A DNA stretch of 64,000 nt from Agaribacillus aureus (GTDB taxonomy: Bacteria > Bacteroidota > Bacteroidia > Cytophagales > Cyclobacteriaceae): positions 558,001 through 622,000 of the forward strand of contig JAUJEB010000006.1 of the NCBI GenBank assembly GCA_030442055.1. The letters run 5' to 3'. Both the position numbers and the translations under genes were made by a program. How positions within the stretch are numbered: the stretch's first letter is position 1; each line of letters begins with the position of its first letter. A model generated the notes under the pieces. That model made no database searches. It was not told the origin of the DNA and worked only from the letters and a program-made list of their open reading frames with translations. Positions 9,501 to 18,304 of the stretch are shown piece by piece.

Positions 9501-11431
9501 CCCCACCGAGCTCCTACCACCACCTTTTCGTCAAATATAGCTGCTGTTACGCCAAACCCTCTTGCCTTAGCGCTTTCTTTTGGTTTTAACCTTGCTTTTT
9601 GAACATGGTTTGACCAGGATTTACCAATGCGCTGGAATACAAAGACCCTACCAACCACGCTTGAACCTCCTCTTTCTAAACTGGATATAACCATCTCATC
9701 TCTGTAAATATCGACTGATGTTCCGAAATAATCTCTTTCCAGGGGATCAACTGGATTGATCTCAATGGGGGCGTCAGAATCTTCCCAGCCACCAGCGGGT
9801 TTTTCGAAAATGTAGACCTTCCCGGAATTCATTCCGTTATCGGAATTATTAGGTGCCGCCACGGCAATGGTATTGGCGTAAATAGCTACATGATCGCCGA
9901 ATCTGTCGCCCACCTTACCGGACTTATTAGTGAGCTTTGCCTTTCTTATCCACTGCTGATCGATTTTCTCAAACACATAAGCCGATCCGGCATCAAATGC
10001 GATTTCATCATCACGCGGTGATCCAACCACAGCGTATTTCCCGGATATCGCCACATCATAGCCAAAGCTTCCCTCTGAGGCGGATTGTGTTGATGATCCA
10101 ATTTTAGCATGCTCAAAATTTGTGTCCAGCCATCCGGATTCAGGTTTTTTGAATATCGAAACGGAACCTGAAAAGGAACCATTATCGTCATCAGAATTTC
10201 CAGCCAAAAGATAATCGTTGCTCAACGCCACGGAGAAACCAAGGTTATGCTCGGTTACACCTTGACTTGATATTAACTTAAATGACTCTGTAGCATTATT
10301 CCAGGTATCTCCTGTTTTGGAAAACCCAAATACGGCACCTGAAGATAACTCCAGACCATCCTCAACAGAAAGCCCCAGGAATATGGTTTCGTCAGTAACA
10401 ATAATCCTCGGATTGAAATAAGCAACAAACCTGGATTCTTTGGTAGTTAAAAAGGCATTTTCTGTTTGGCTTGTCCAGGTAGCTCCCTGCTTTTCAAAAA
10501 CCAGGACGCCGCCAGTTACTCCAACTCCTGGTCCGTAAACAGCTATCCCGGCTCCGATTACATTTGACTGAATTGAAACATCCACTCCTAACCAATTGCT
10601 ATGTCCGGGATTAGAAGATGTCAACAAATAAGATTCAACACTATTTTGCCAACCAGACACTGGTTTTTCATATACAAAAACAGCTCCCTGATCTTCGTAA
10701 ACTGCACCGTCGTAATATGGAGAACCCGCTACTATCACATCAGAATCAATGTCTACACTTATACCGAAATTTTCCTTGGCAGATTTTAAATTGGGTTTAC
10801 TTTCTATCAATTTGGCGGTTTCATGCATATTCACCCATCCTGAGAGTGGTTGCTCAAATACATATACGGCTCCGGATCTATTGCCAGTTCCATATGCGTC
10901 AGGAGCACCGACAACGATTACGTCATTATCAATTGCTACATCGTGGCCGAATCGATAATTTTGATCGGCATCGGAGGCGGTAAGTTGAGCGTCTTCGTTG
11001 GCATCATCCCATTTTGCTCCCGGCTTAAGAAAGACAAATACTTTGCCGGACCGAACACCACCTACATCACTGCCTGGGCTGCCTACCACAATCACATCGT
11101 TTTGAATGGTAACCGCACTTCCGAAATACACTTCTTTTTCAGGAATAGCGGGAGACAAGGTCGCTATTTGCTCCCATTGACCATTTATTAATTCATAGAT
11201 AAAAACAATCCCGCTGTTAAGCCCCATCAAATCACTGTTTGGGGCTCCAACCACCATGATGTCTCCATCGACAGCTAACGCATTTCCAAATTTATCTCCA
11301 AACTTCGCACTCACAGTAGGCAGGCCTTTATCTTTCTCGGTCCATACCTGGGCCTGGCTTTGGATTGATAATTTAGCAATTAATAAAATGATGAAAAATG
11401 ATGAACAGGTGACACGAGCTTTTTGTATCAT
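6566..11431 (-). CDS. T9SS-secreted FG-GAP and Ig-like repeat protein
   Basis: A 1621-residue exported protein. Residues 1-28 are a signal peptide (ending SQAQ). Residues about 30-835 hold repeated FG-GAP units of the pattern FGxxVAIxxDVIVVGAPxxD, with GAVYVFE strands between, i.e. a large beta-propeller. Residues ~838-960 resemble a cadherin-like/Big domain (GTYKIGDEIIFEVEFDKPV). Then come five or more bacterial Ig-like units, each with a PxVxLxS/FSEPV pattern (ITLVSLLEGDSTNGNFLVDILFSEP...). The last ~78 residues, from IEIFPNPVRNKKIFV to the C-terminal EKVIVE, are a type A T9SS sorting domain. Inferred: secreted through the outer membrane by T9SS and anchored or released. It ends 33 bp from the convergent VCBS gene. 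Ligand unknown. Confidence 0.9.
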   Translation of the reverse strand: MIQKARVTCSSFFIILLIAKLSIQSQAQVWTEKDKGLPTVSAKFGDKFGNALAVDGDIMVVGAPNSDLMGLNSGIVFIYELINGQWEQIATLSPAIPEKEVYFGSAVTIQNDVIVVGSPGSDVGGVRSGKVFVFLKPGAKWDDANEDAQLTASDADQNYRFGHDVAIDNDVIVVGAPDAYGTGNRSGAVYVFEQPLSGWVNMHETAKLIESKPNLKSAKENFGISVDIDSDVIVAGSPYYDGAVYEDQGAVFVYEKPVSGWQNSVESYLLTSSNPGHSNWLGVDVSIQSNVIGAGIAVYGPGVGVTGGVLVFEKQGATWTSQTENAFLTTKESRFVAYFNPRIIVTDETIFLGLSVEDGLELSSGAVFGFSKTGDTWNNATESFKLISSQGVTEHNLGFSVALSNDYLLAGNSDDDNGSFSGSVSIFKKPESGWLDTNFEHAKIGSSTQSASEGSFGYDVAISGKYAVVGSPRDDEIAFDAGSAYVFEKIDQQWIRKAKLTNKSGKVGDRFGDHVAIYANTIAVAAPNNSDNGMNSGKVYIFEKPAGGWEDSDAPIEINPVDPLERDYFGTSVDIYRDEMVISSLERGGSSVVGRVFVFQRIGKSWSNHVQKARLKPKESAKARGFGVTAAIFDEKVVVGARWGIMGLNQTSKAYIYMKSDSGWFDKTEDQILFKKDKTISVSKMGLEMSDSLAFLGAPRSLAPLSSQSVRAGRLLGFNLYTSDMPSSELFTMRASENTFAESYSSTVAKSGTTLIVGNSKDSIDDKMTGKVYLFDRKHTEWRQDITEDFIILPPNPTDNALFGYEVDIYGNNIIIGSPQENTTAGYQSGAVYFYESNQARVEKVSTAASSGTYKIGDEIIFEVEFDKPVSVSDKPFLILDMNKRQHGKAVYKEHKANNILLLSYIVAEGDTINNLNYQNEESFVYGGEVLDANDVLANRVLPPIGADGSLGETSNIVIDGIKPFITFIPADTGFTNQEINYELVLSEVPVDFLAEDINIVNGEITNFSGSGKRYVMTVQPTSEGDVFAEISAGQFFDQSGNPNASSKSLTIVYDITPPEITLVSLLEGDSTNGNFLVDILFSEPISSELLPSHLSVTNGAVASVYPVEDRYQAEIEPDEEGMVELRFIEEKIMDIAGNLNIASEDLKIFHDLTKPTVELNSIKGDYLPSAVFPINIAFSEAIKGFNADDINVSNGWVVNLDYEDTSYVAYIWADYQGDIKITIPSSAVKDYAGNGNVASNTLNVVYKIPAIDTKLVLLTDSITNSGEIKLDIVFSKPVSSFLMDPILSIHNGSLVSLDGSDSLYHAVVSPDLEGEVSVIVLRGSAIDEFGDLNKYSNRVEVTYDVTSPEVAMVKPAIGQINGPFDFSIVFNEMIQPIDSGQIIIKNAKTENFALTPDQISFTIIPINKNLISISIPSGTIYDLAGNGIDNILFQYTLDDVAPTAKIEAHNETDGLEEFIIEIQFSEPVHELDHDDFTLENLKINAIDILNASEYQIFVQPVAYGTINFALKDGAATDLAGNNLTEELSYSKIITTIADARDQKIEIFPNPVRNKKIFVTVGDKIRGGARIYLYDNLGRKLIAKVIDRSTVINLPESIQSGFYFLQVKVNTSWIYEKVIVE

Positions 11432-12489
11432 AATAACTCAAATAATTCCCATCTTAAAAATCACAAACCGATTGATGGTATAGTTAAAAATTTTATATGT
11501 AATAATTTTTTAAAAAATTTGACTTCACCTGTTTCAGATATGAACCTTACTCAGAACATAATAGATTAAAAAAGCATTGCCACCGCTCGAATCTGCCACT
11601 GAGGATTATAATGTTACTAAATACCGTGATATCAACATTTATAAAGCAAGATATAAAGAAATTTCATTCCGAAACCAATTTTTTGTAACCGATTTGGCTA
11701 TTTTGGATTTAATATTTATTCTCCCGGTGGCCGTGCAAGTACATTAGATAAGTTTGTGAATCAATTAACTTGAAATACTTTTCCATACTAACAAATCCTT
11801 TGCCCAAAAACACCATCCTTATCCCTTTGTCCCCGAAAGAACAGTCAACAGCAAAGGCGTTTAACTGTTGCTGTGTGCTGTAGCTCTTTTGTCGTGAAAT
11901 GATGCATTACCGTTGTATATAAATTTATACACTAACCGTTTGATTTTAATCTGGCAACAATCAGCATTTCTTGTTATTTATTATTTGTAGAGACTTGTTT
12001 ATGATAGAAAAACAGGCTTTTGTATTAAAAGTAGGTTTAAGCCATTTTTAGACTTGTAATACTACTTTTACATTAATTGTAAAAACTATTTAACTTCTGA
12101 GCCCAGGTAATGATTTAATCTTGTTTTCGCTAATTACCGGTAAAATTTCTCGATAAAAAAGAAATCAAACCTCTCATCCTGGGATTAAAAGATAAACCAG
12201 ACTCATCCTATATTTCAGGGGAAGAACAACAGATTTCATGGCATGCCTGAAGTATATTTTTACTTGCGATTCTGGAAATTAAATCCATAACCCTTTGTTT
12301 ATCAGTTGCTAATATTGTTGGGGTTAGCATGGGTCTATCACTGGCTGCATAGCATGCTCAGCTAAACTATCCTGTGCCTGGCGGATCGATGGCCGGCGAT
12401 TTGACCAATTTTTAATGTAAGGGTTTTATTGATTTATTACATTAGCCGGATCTGTAATTCATCTCAATCTCTGATAATGGGGTAATCTT
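11432..12489. other. Gene-free intergenic region (about 1.06 kb)
   Basis: No convincing coding frame on either strand. The region separates two divergently transcribed genes and is AT-rich. It holds a few small inverted repeats: ACAGCAA/TTGCTGT (11848-11854 and 11868-11874) and TTTTACA-ttaat-TGTAAAA (12066-12084). I see no tRNA, no insertion-sequence ends and no recognisable riboswitch. It may simply hold two long promoter regions or a decayed gene. Confidence 0.5.
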
Positions 12490-12497
12490 TAATTTTG
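12490..12497 (+). promoter_or_regulatory. Bacteroidota -7 promoter element (TAATTTTG)
   Basis: TAATTTTG matches the Bacteroidota -7 consensus TAnnTTTG exactly and lies 43 bases before the ATG at 12540. No good TTTG -33 box is visible at the right distance, so this is a partial match. It argues against the upstream TTG at 12495 as start, because that codon would lie inside the promoter. Confidence 0.4.
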
Positions 12498-12539
12498 TTT
12501 CAATTGGGAAACAAATTATATACTTACAACCCCTTGATT

Positions 12540-14618
12540 ATGGAAAACATAAACAACACTCATCACCAGCAAAACCATGAAGGTATCTTCCAAAAAATTA
12601 GGAACACTTTAAATTATCATAAAATAAGCGGCAAAGTTATAGCAATGATTTTAGTGTTTATGATAACGATGGTGACATTTACCTTTATTGTGATCAGACA
12701 AAATCAAACAGCCCTAAATACTGTAGATCTTGTGAAAGAAATACGTATTCCTGTACCTATTTCCACTGCTGATGTCATCAGCGGGGCAAACAGGGTATCT
12801 GCCTCACAACGCGCTTACTTTATGACAGGTGAAGAACACTTCAAACAAGAGAGACTGTATATATGGGAAAATCAAATAGATCCCGCCATTGACAATCTGA
12901 TAGGCCTGAAGACATTATTAACGGAGGAAGATCAACTGAAATTGGAAGAAGCTATCACTGTCGTCAGCAATTATAAGGATTTACAAAATGAGCTTGATGA
13001 ATATTATGAAACCAATCTTAAGGATATTGATCTAAAATTGGCAGCAACGGCAATTGATAGTTCCACTATTGTTCTACATGTAGATGAGATTGCCAAACAG
13101 ACCGAATACAGAAATAAGTTGAACAGTCTGGTTGCCACGTCAGCTTCCGGAAAGCGCAAAGAACTTAGAAATCTGTTAATGCCGTTAAACAATACGCAGG
13201 AGGAGGTTTTGAAATCTGATGTCGGTCAACTAAACGATGGCATCAGCCATACCAATACCATAGTTATTGTGATATCCCTGGGTTCATCATTGCTTTGGTT
13301 GTTTGTTGCTATGGTTATCATCCGGTCTTTGCGAATTTCAATAGAAAAACCGGTAAATATTCTTAAGCGTTTGGAAGTGGGAGAACTACCTGAAGATGCA
13401 TTAGCGTCAAAAGATGAGTTAAACGACATCATTCAGGCCAGTAAGAACCTGTCTGCTAATCTTAAAAAGGCATCAGACTTCGCTCTGGAGATAGGGGAAG
13501 GTCGCTTTGAACATGAGTTTCAGCCCTCTGGTGATAAAGATACATTAGGTAATGCACTTGTTCAAATGAGAGATAAATTGCAAGCAGTTGCCACGGAAGA
13601 TAAAAAACGAAACTGGATCACCAAGGGTATGGCTGATCTGGGGGAAATTCTTAGATCGAATGAAAATTTTGAAGAGCTGCATCACGCCATTATTATTTTT
13701 CTGGTAAAATATCTGGACGCTAATCAAGGTGCAATTTTTCAGGTTGAAGAAGCTGAGAATGAAAATTCAAAGCTGAAAATGATGGCCTGTTATGCCTACG
13801 GCCGTCAAAAATTTTTGGAAAAAGAGGTGAAACCCGGGGAAGGATTGATAGGTCAGGTTTATCTTGAGAAAAAGTCAACGTTGCTGAATGAGATTCCTGA
13901 AGATTACGTAAACATAACCTCCGGACTAGGCGGCGCCAAACCGAAAAGCGTTGTGATTTGTCCGGTAATGGCCAATGAGACCATAAATGGTATAATTGAA
14001 ATTGCAAGCTTCAAATCATTTGAAGAATATCAGATAGATTTTCTGGAAAAAATTGGAGAGCAAATTGCCGCTGTAATTTCAAGTATTAAGGTAAACATAA
14101 AAACTTCGCACTTGCTTAAGGAGTCGCAGGAGCAAGCAGAAAAAATGAGGGCTCAGGAAGAAGAAATGCGACAAAACGTTGAAGAATTAGAAGCTACGCA
14201 GGAGGAGATGGCCAGGAAAGAGCTGGAAATTTCAGCGCAGCTTGAAGCTATCAACAACACCATGGCTCAAATAGAGTTCGATTCAAAAGGCAATATCCTC
14301 AAGGCTAACAAAAATTTTACAGAAGCATTAAAATATTCATTGGAAGAAATACAAGGAAAACACCATAGAATCTTTATTGATCCAGACTATGCAAATTCGG
14401 ATGAATACAAACTATTTTGGCAAGATCTTGCCAATGGAAAACAACAATCAGGTGAATTTACACGAATAGCTAAGGACGGATCTGAAGTATTAATTTCAGC
14501 TACATATACACCTGTTATTGATCGGGAAGGTGAGGTGACAAAAGTGATCAAACTGGCCATAGTCAGGCAAGAGAAAAACGAACAAGTTTTGGTAGCGGCT
14601 AATGGAAGAGGGAAATGA
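12540..14618 (+). CDS. Membrane sensor: CHASE3-like, HAMP-like, GAF, coiled coil, PAS; no kinase
   Basis: A 692-residue protein from the ATG at 12540. Transmembrane helices lie at about 31-53 and 241-263 and flank a ~190-residue helical extracytoplasmic sensor of the CHASE3/four-helix-bundle type. A HAMP-like linker and a second helical signalling segment follow (264-355), then a GAF domain (about 360-517, with LVKYLDANQGAIFQVEE and PGEGLIGQVYLEKKS), a coiled coil (QAEKMRAQEEEMRQNVEELEATQEEMARKE) and a PAS domain (about 566-673, IEFDSKGNILKANKNFTEA). The protein ends just after PAS with no histidine kinase, GGDEF or methyl-accepting domain. Such proteins are common in Cytophagales; the output partner must be encoded elsewhere. 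The upstream TTG at 12495 gives an implausible start overlapping the promoter. Confidence 0.85.
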   Translation: MENINNTHHQQNHEGIFQKIRNTLNYHKISGKVIAMILVFMITMVTFTFIVIRQNQTALNTVDLVKEIRIPVPISTADVISGANRVSASQRAYFMTGEEHFKQERLYIWENQIDPAIDNLIGLKTLLTEEDQLKLEEAITVVSNYKDLQNELDEYYETNLKDIDLKLAATAIDSSTIVLHVDEIAKQTEYRNKLNSLVATSASGKRKELRNLLMPLNNTQEEVLKSDVGQLNDGISHTNTIVIVISLGSSLLWLFVAMVIIRSLRISIEKPVNILKRLEVGELPEDALASKDELNDIIQASKNLSANLKKASDFALEIGEGRFEHEFQPSGDKDTLGNALVQMRDKLQAVATEDKKRNWITKGMADLGEILRSNENFEELHHAIIIFLVKYLDANQGAIFQVEEAENENSKLKMMACYAYGRQKFLEKEVKPGEGLIGQVYLEKKSTLLNEIPEDYVNITSGLGGAKPKSVVICPVMANETINGIIEIASFKSFEEYQIDFLEKIGEQIAAVISSIKVNIKTSHLLKESQEQAEKMRAQEEEMRQNVEELEATQEEMARKELEISAQLEAINNTMAQIEFDSKGNILKANKNFTEALKYSLEEIQGKHHRIFIDPDYANSDEYKLFWQDLANGKQQSGEFTRIAKDGSEVLISATYTPVIDREGEVTKVIKLAIVRQEKNEQVLVAANGRGK

Positions 14619-14732
14619 AGCACTATATTTTCCGTCCGTTACTTACATTAAAATGATTTCCGGGTAACTACGTTTTAAACTAAAATCAGAAATTGTTATC
14701 TCGAAGAAAAGACCAAAACAAGAAAAACCAAA

Positions 14733-15842
14733 ATGATAAATTTGAAAAAAGGACTTATTATAAGTTTTGTTATGGCAGCAGGGCTTTGGAGTTGCTCGGA
14801 CGATGCGGAAGGCCCTTTGTCTGATATTCACAATCCATTGGAAAACCCTGCTGACGGACCTCCTGCCGGTAACCCTGATGGAAATAGTGCCATTCCCGCT
14901 GAAGCCGGTACCGAAGATGTGTCTTCCCCGGACCAGGTAGTAGGTAATGGAACACCTGAAAGTTGCACCTGTGATGCCTTTGTCGAGGCCGTGGCTGAGG
15001 GAGGAAAGATTGTTTTCGATTGCGGCCAGGATCCGGTGGTAATCAGGATGGACCGGCCGGCTAAGGTATTCAACGATGCCAGTCAGGAAGTCGTCATTGA
15101 TGGCGGTGGTCTGGTGACGCTCAGTGGGGATGGCAAAACCCGTATTTTATATATGAACACCTGCGATCAGGACCAGCACTGGACCACCCCGCATTGCCAA
15201 AACCAGGATCACCCGAGGCTAACCGTTCAAAATATAACATTTGCCGATGGGAATTCAACTGCTGAGTCTGAGTATGACGGGGGCGGTGCGATTTGGGTGC
15301 GCGGTGGAAGGTTTAAAATTGTCAACTGTCGATTTTTTAATAACGTATGCGCCGGTACCGGCCCTGATGTGGGAGGTGGTGCCGTACGGGTATTCAGTCA
15401 ATACAATAATCAGCCGGTATATGTGGTGAATAGTACATTTGGAGGAGCTGAAGGATACGGAAACACAGGCTCCAATGGAGGAGCTATTAGCAGCATTGGC
15501 GTGTCATGGACAATTATTAATAGTCTCTTTACACACAACACTGCTATAGGCAATGGCGGTAATCCCGCCCAGGACAATACGCCGGGAGGCGGGAGCGGAG
15601 GGGCTATCTATAATGATGGTAATACAATGACCCTCAGGGTGCTCGGCTCGAAACTTGAAGAGAACGAAGTAAATGCTTATGGTTCTGCCATCTTTTTTGT
15701 TTCCAATGATCACTCGGGAAATATAGAAATCCATAATTCGACGATCCGCAATAATATCGGCGGGTCGTGGTATCCGGTCTATCCTTCTATTTCTATGCAC
15801 AGCGATACCCCGATCAATGTGGACAACTCCGTGATAGAATAG
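14733..15842 (+). CDS. Right-handed beta-helix lipoprotein
   Basis: A 369-residue lipoprotein (LWSC, Cys21) with a Pro/Gly/Asp-rich linker to about residue 70. From about residue 75 it has the layout of a polymorphic-outer-membrane/pectate-lyase-like right-handed beta-helix: CDAFVEAVAEGGKIVFDCG, VVIDGGGLVTLSGDG, repeated N-ladder strands (VQNITFADGNS, IVNCRFFNN, VVNSTFGGAEG, IINSLFTHNTA, IHNSTIRNN) and GGAI(W/S/Y) turns. No catalytic pattern of a known lyase family is obvious, so binding or adhesion is as likely as an enzyme. Conserved Cys pairs (CTCDAF, CDQDQHWTTPHCQ) may form disulfides. It stands alone, 114 bp after the sensor gene, on the same strand. Confidence 0.78.
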   Translation: MINLKKGLIISFVMAAGLWSCSDDAEGPLSDIHNPLENPADGPPAGNPDGNSAIPAEAGTEDVSSPDQVVGNGTPESCTCDAFVEAVAEGGKIVFDCGQDPVVIRMDRPAKVFNDASQEVVIDGGGLVTLSGDGKTRILYMNTCDQDQHWTTPHCQNQDHPRLTVQNITFADGNSTAESEYDGGGAIWVRGGRFKIVNCRFFNNVCAGTGPDVGGGAVRVFSQYNNQPVYVVNSTFGGAEGYGNTGSNGGAISSIGVSWTIINSLFTHNTAIGNGGNPAQDNTPGGGSGGAIYNDGNTMTLRVLGSKLEENEVNAYGSAIFFVSNDHSGNIEIHNSTIRNNIGGSWYPVYPSISMHSDTPINVDNSVIE

Positions 15843-15971
15843 GTTGATAGACATCCGCTTTTCCGGTGTAGCTCTTCCTTTTTCGCACGGAAAGATTATC
15901 TTTAGTATTATGGAAGATCAGATATGGTCCATCTGTTTGTCCGGTTTGTTAGCAAAAAGCCATAAAACCCC

Positions 15972-16700
15972 ATGGAAAAAGATAAGCCCAGGCTGGCCAG
16001 ATTAACAGCGATAATGACGCAGTTGCAATCAAAAAGAATTGTGACAGCAAGGGAAATAGCGGAAAGACACGATATAAGTATTCGAACGGTTTACCGGGAT
16101 ATAAGAACGCTTGAAAAATCCGGCGTTCCGATCATTAATGAAGAAGGGAAGGGGTATTCGGTGATGGAGGGGTTTAGGATCCCGCCTGTGATGTTTACAG
16201 AAGAAGAAGCCAACGCGCTCATAACAGCCGAGCAGATCATTAATAAAAATAAAGACCGGTCTTTTTCGGACCTATATCAAAGCGCCATCACAAAGATAAA
16301 GTCTGTGCTTAGATATTCTCAAAAGGAAAAAACATCGCTATTGGCAGAAAGAATTCAGATTCGCAGTAACAAAGAAAATAAAAAAACCAGTGACTATTTA
16401 ATCCAACTTCAGTCTGCCATCGTAAATTTTCAGGTGGTCAGGATACAATACTTGTCTCTCGAAAATCAACATAGCAAAAGAGATATCGAACCCTTTGCCA
16501 TGTATAGTGCCCATGAAAACTGGATATTGATAGCCTTCTGCCGGTTGAGAAATGAACTCAGGGCATTTCGATTGGATTGTATCCAGGAACTGCAGGTCAC
16601 CAGCCACCGTTTCACACCTCATGACATGACCCTTCAGGATTATTTTGAGCAATGTCGTAAAAATTCGCAGACTACCCCTGACATACCTATGGCACAATGA
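15972..16700 (+). CDS. YafY-type transcriptional regulator (HTH + WYL)
   Basis: 242 residues. The N-terminal ~60 residues are a DeoR-like winged helix (RLTAIMTQLQSKRIVTAREIAERHDISIRTVYRDIRTLEKSGVPI), followed by EGKGYSVMEGFRIPPVMFTEEEANAL, the hallmark of YafY/YobV proteins. The C-terminal half is a WYL-type ligand-sensing domain; the signature is partly altered (VRIQYLSLENQHSKRDIEPFAMYSAHENWILIAFCRLRNELRAF), but Arg/aromatic positions are present. It heads a three-gene same-strand group with a GyrI-like protein (37 bp after) and a DUF1801 protein. This context of small ligand-binding proteins is common and suggests control of its own cluster. Effector unknown. Confidence 0.88.
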   Translation: MEKDKPRLARLTAIMTQLQSKRIVTAREIAERHDISIRTVYRDIRTLEKSGVPIINEEGKGYSVMEGFRIPPVMFTEEEANALITAEQIINKNKDRSFSDLYQSAITKIKSVLRYSQKEKTSLLAERIQIRSNKENKKTSDYLIQLQSAIVNFQVVRIQYLSLENQHSKRDIEPFAMYSAHENWILIAFCRLRNELRAFRLDCIQELQVTSHRFTPHDMTLQDYFEQCRKNSQTTPDIPMAQ

Positions 16701-16737
16701 TGTTACACCTTTGCATTAAATCAAACTAAATTTAAAA

Positions 16738-17199
16738 ATGCAAAAAGTAAAAATTGAACCTTTTAAGGTGATCGGGATCTCTGTAAGAACTACCAACGAG
16801 AACGGACAGGCCGCCACTGATATCCCCAGGCTCTGGGAAACATTCATGTCTCAGGGAATCCTGGAAAAAATACCAGACAAGATTGACCATACTGTTTATT
16901 CCTTATATACCAACTACGAAGGAGACTATATGCGACCTTATGACACAATACTAGGTTGCAAGGTCAATTCATTGGCGCATATTCCTGACGGCATGGTAGG
17001 GCTGGATGTCGCCGGCGGAGACTTCCTGGAATTTATTGCCAAGGGGGATCTCACTAAGGACGTAGTCGTCAATACATGGTATGATATTTGGAAAAAACCA
17101 TTGCCCAGATCGTATGCAGTTGATTTCGAAATCTACGGAGAAAAGGCACAAAATCCTGCAGATGCTGAAGTAAGTATTTTCATAGGTGTAAAAGAATAG
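16738..17199 (+). CDS. GyrI-like/AraC effector-binding domain protein
   Basis: A 153-residue stand-alone SOUL/GyrI-like ligand-binding domain: MQKVKIEPFKVIGISVRT at the start, the ...IPRLWETFMSQGIL helix, YSLYTNYEGDYMRPYDTILGC and the terminal acidic strand FEIYGEKAQNPADAEVSIFIGVKE are typical of the integron-associated effector-binding family (Cass2/GyrI-like). Such proteins bind hydrophobic or cationic small molecules; some hydrolyse them. There is no DNA-binding domain. The stop codon overlaps the beginning of the next gene, so the two are probably translationally coupled and co-transcribed with the WYL regulator. Confidence 0.87.
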   Translation: MQKVKIEPFKVIGISVRTTNENGQAATDIPRLWETFMSQGILEKIPDKIDHTVYSLYTNYEGDYMRPYDTILGCKVNSLAHIPDGMVGLDVAGGDFLEFIAKGDLTKDVVVNTWYDIWKKPLPRSYAVDFEIYGEKAQNPADAEVSIFIGVKE

Positions 17200-17201
17200 T
17201 G

Positions 17202-17558
17202 ATGCTGCGGGAGATAGACAACTTTTATTTGACCAAAGAAGAGCCGGTGAAAGGTTGCCTGTTGGCATTGAGAGATATTATTCTCAATTATAATTCAATG
17301 CTTGAGCCCGCATGGAAATATCGATTGCCTTGTTTTATGTATGGGAACCATATCTTTTGTTATTTGTGGGTTGATAAGAAGACACAACAACCTTATATAG
17401 CCATTGGAAAAGGCCGCCATATTGAGCATCCTGAATTGATTCAGGGCAATCGAACTTTTGTGAAATTGCTGATGATAGATCTTCAAAAAGACATTCCCGT
17501 AGAAACCATATATACCATTTTTGACAAGGCAATGAAATTGTACGGAGGGAATATTTGA
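17202..17558 (+). CDS. DUF1801 domain-containing small protein
   Basis: 118 residues from the ATG at 17202; a GTG at 17199 in the same frame overlaps the previous stop codon. The sequence has the DUF1801/YdhG-like pattern: helix LALRDIILNYNSMLEPAWKYRLPCFMYGNHIFCYLWVD, then YIAIGKGRHIEHPELIQGNRTFVKLLMIDL. The fold is SCP/YdhG-like and the function is unknown. It follows the GyrI-like gene without a gap. Confidence 0.85.
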   Translation: MLREIDNFYLTKEEPVKGCLLALRDIILNYNSMLEPAWKYRLPCFMYGNHIFCYLWVDKKTQQPYIAIGKGRHIEHPELIQGNRTFVKLLMIDLQKDIPVETIYTIFDKAMKLYGGNI

Positions 17559-17672
17559 AAAAGAATTGCGGGTAATCCGGCTGTTGGCATAGTATGAATA
17601 TTTTTGACGGATGAGTAGCAGAAATCTTTTGGCCGGATTCATTGTTGTAACAGGTGGTTCAAAGCAGAAGAC

Positions 17673-18236
17673 ATGCAAAAATTAACTGACTTTATAAGAT
17701 ATTATCTTCCCAATGAAGATCTTGAGGAACTCCTGGCAAGCTTTTCAGAGATAAAATATGTTCGAAGAAATGATATTTTTCTCCGGCCGCCGCAGTCGAG
17801 CGGCTTTATTGCCTTTGTTGAAAAAGGGCTGTTCAGAGTATATTTTTGCGATGATGCCGGAAAGGAGATAACCACCTGGTTTTCTTTCGAAGATATGGTG
17901 ATCACTGACCTCCTGTCATTTTATACCGGTCAAAAGGCTTTTTTTTATGTACAGGCCCTGGAAGATTGTGAGGTAAGGCTGATCTCTAAAAAACGACTGG
18001 ATGAGCTTTATGATAAAAGACCGGATTATAGAGAGTTTGGGAGAAAGTTTGCGGAAGAGGCGCTGGTTATAACCATGCAACGTCTGTTAACTTTCTATTC
18101 GAAAGGTGCCGAGGAGCATTACCTGGAGCTATTGTCCCAGCCCGAACTTTTGCAACGTGTACCTTTAAAACACCTGGCTACCTATATAGGCATTACAGAC
18201 TCTTCCCTTAGCCGGATTCGGAAAAACCTTACCTGA
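17673..18236 (+). CDS. Crp/Fnr family transcriptional regulator
   Basis: 187 residues with an N-terminal cyclic-nucleotide-binding-like beta-barrel (about 15-125; RNDIFLRPPQSSGFIAFVEKGLFRVYF, then GKEITTWFSFEDMVITD) and a short C-terminal winged-helix (VPLKHLATYIGITDSSLSRIRK). The PRxxA-type phosphate-binding cassette of true cAMP receptors is not evident, so it probably senses something else or acts without ligand, as in most Bacteroidota members. It ends 68 bp before a lipoprotein gene on the same strand, which is a possible target. Confidence 0.88.
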   Translation: MQKLTDFIRYYLPNEDLEELLASFSEIKYVRRNDIFLRPPQSSGFIAFVEKGLFRVYFCDDAGKEITTWFSFEDMVITDLLSFYTGQKAFFYVQALEDCEVRLISKKRLDELYDKRPDYREFGRKFAEEALVITMQRLLTFYSKGAEEHYLELLSQPELLQRVPLKHLATYIGITDSSLSRIRKNLT

Positions 18237-18304
18237 TTTCTATTTCTTGTCATAGGGTAAGAAGATTTAGAAAAACGAGCTATTCCTTTGCACCAAAAAG
18301 GAAT

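Noticed and set aside
10601-11191. Overlapping plus-strand frames of 60-120 codons
   Set aside because: They are antisense to the T9SS-secreted FG-GAP protein, whose frame is fully supported by repeats and sorting domain.
12495-12539. Upstream TTG start for the sensor gene
   Set aside because: It would lie inside the TAATTTTG promoter element; ATG 12540 gives a normal N-terminus.
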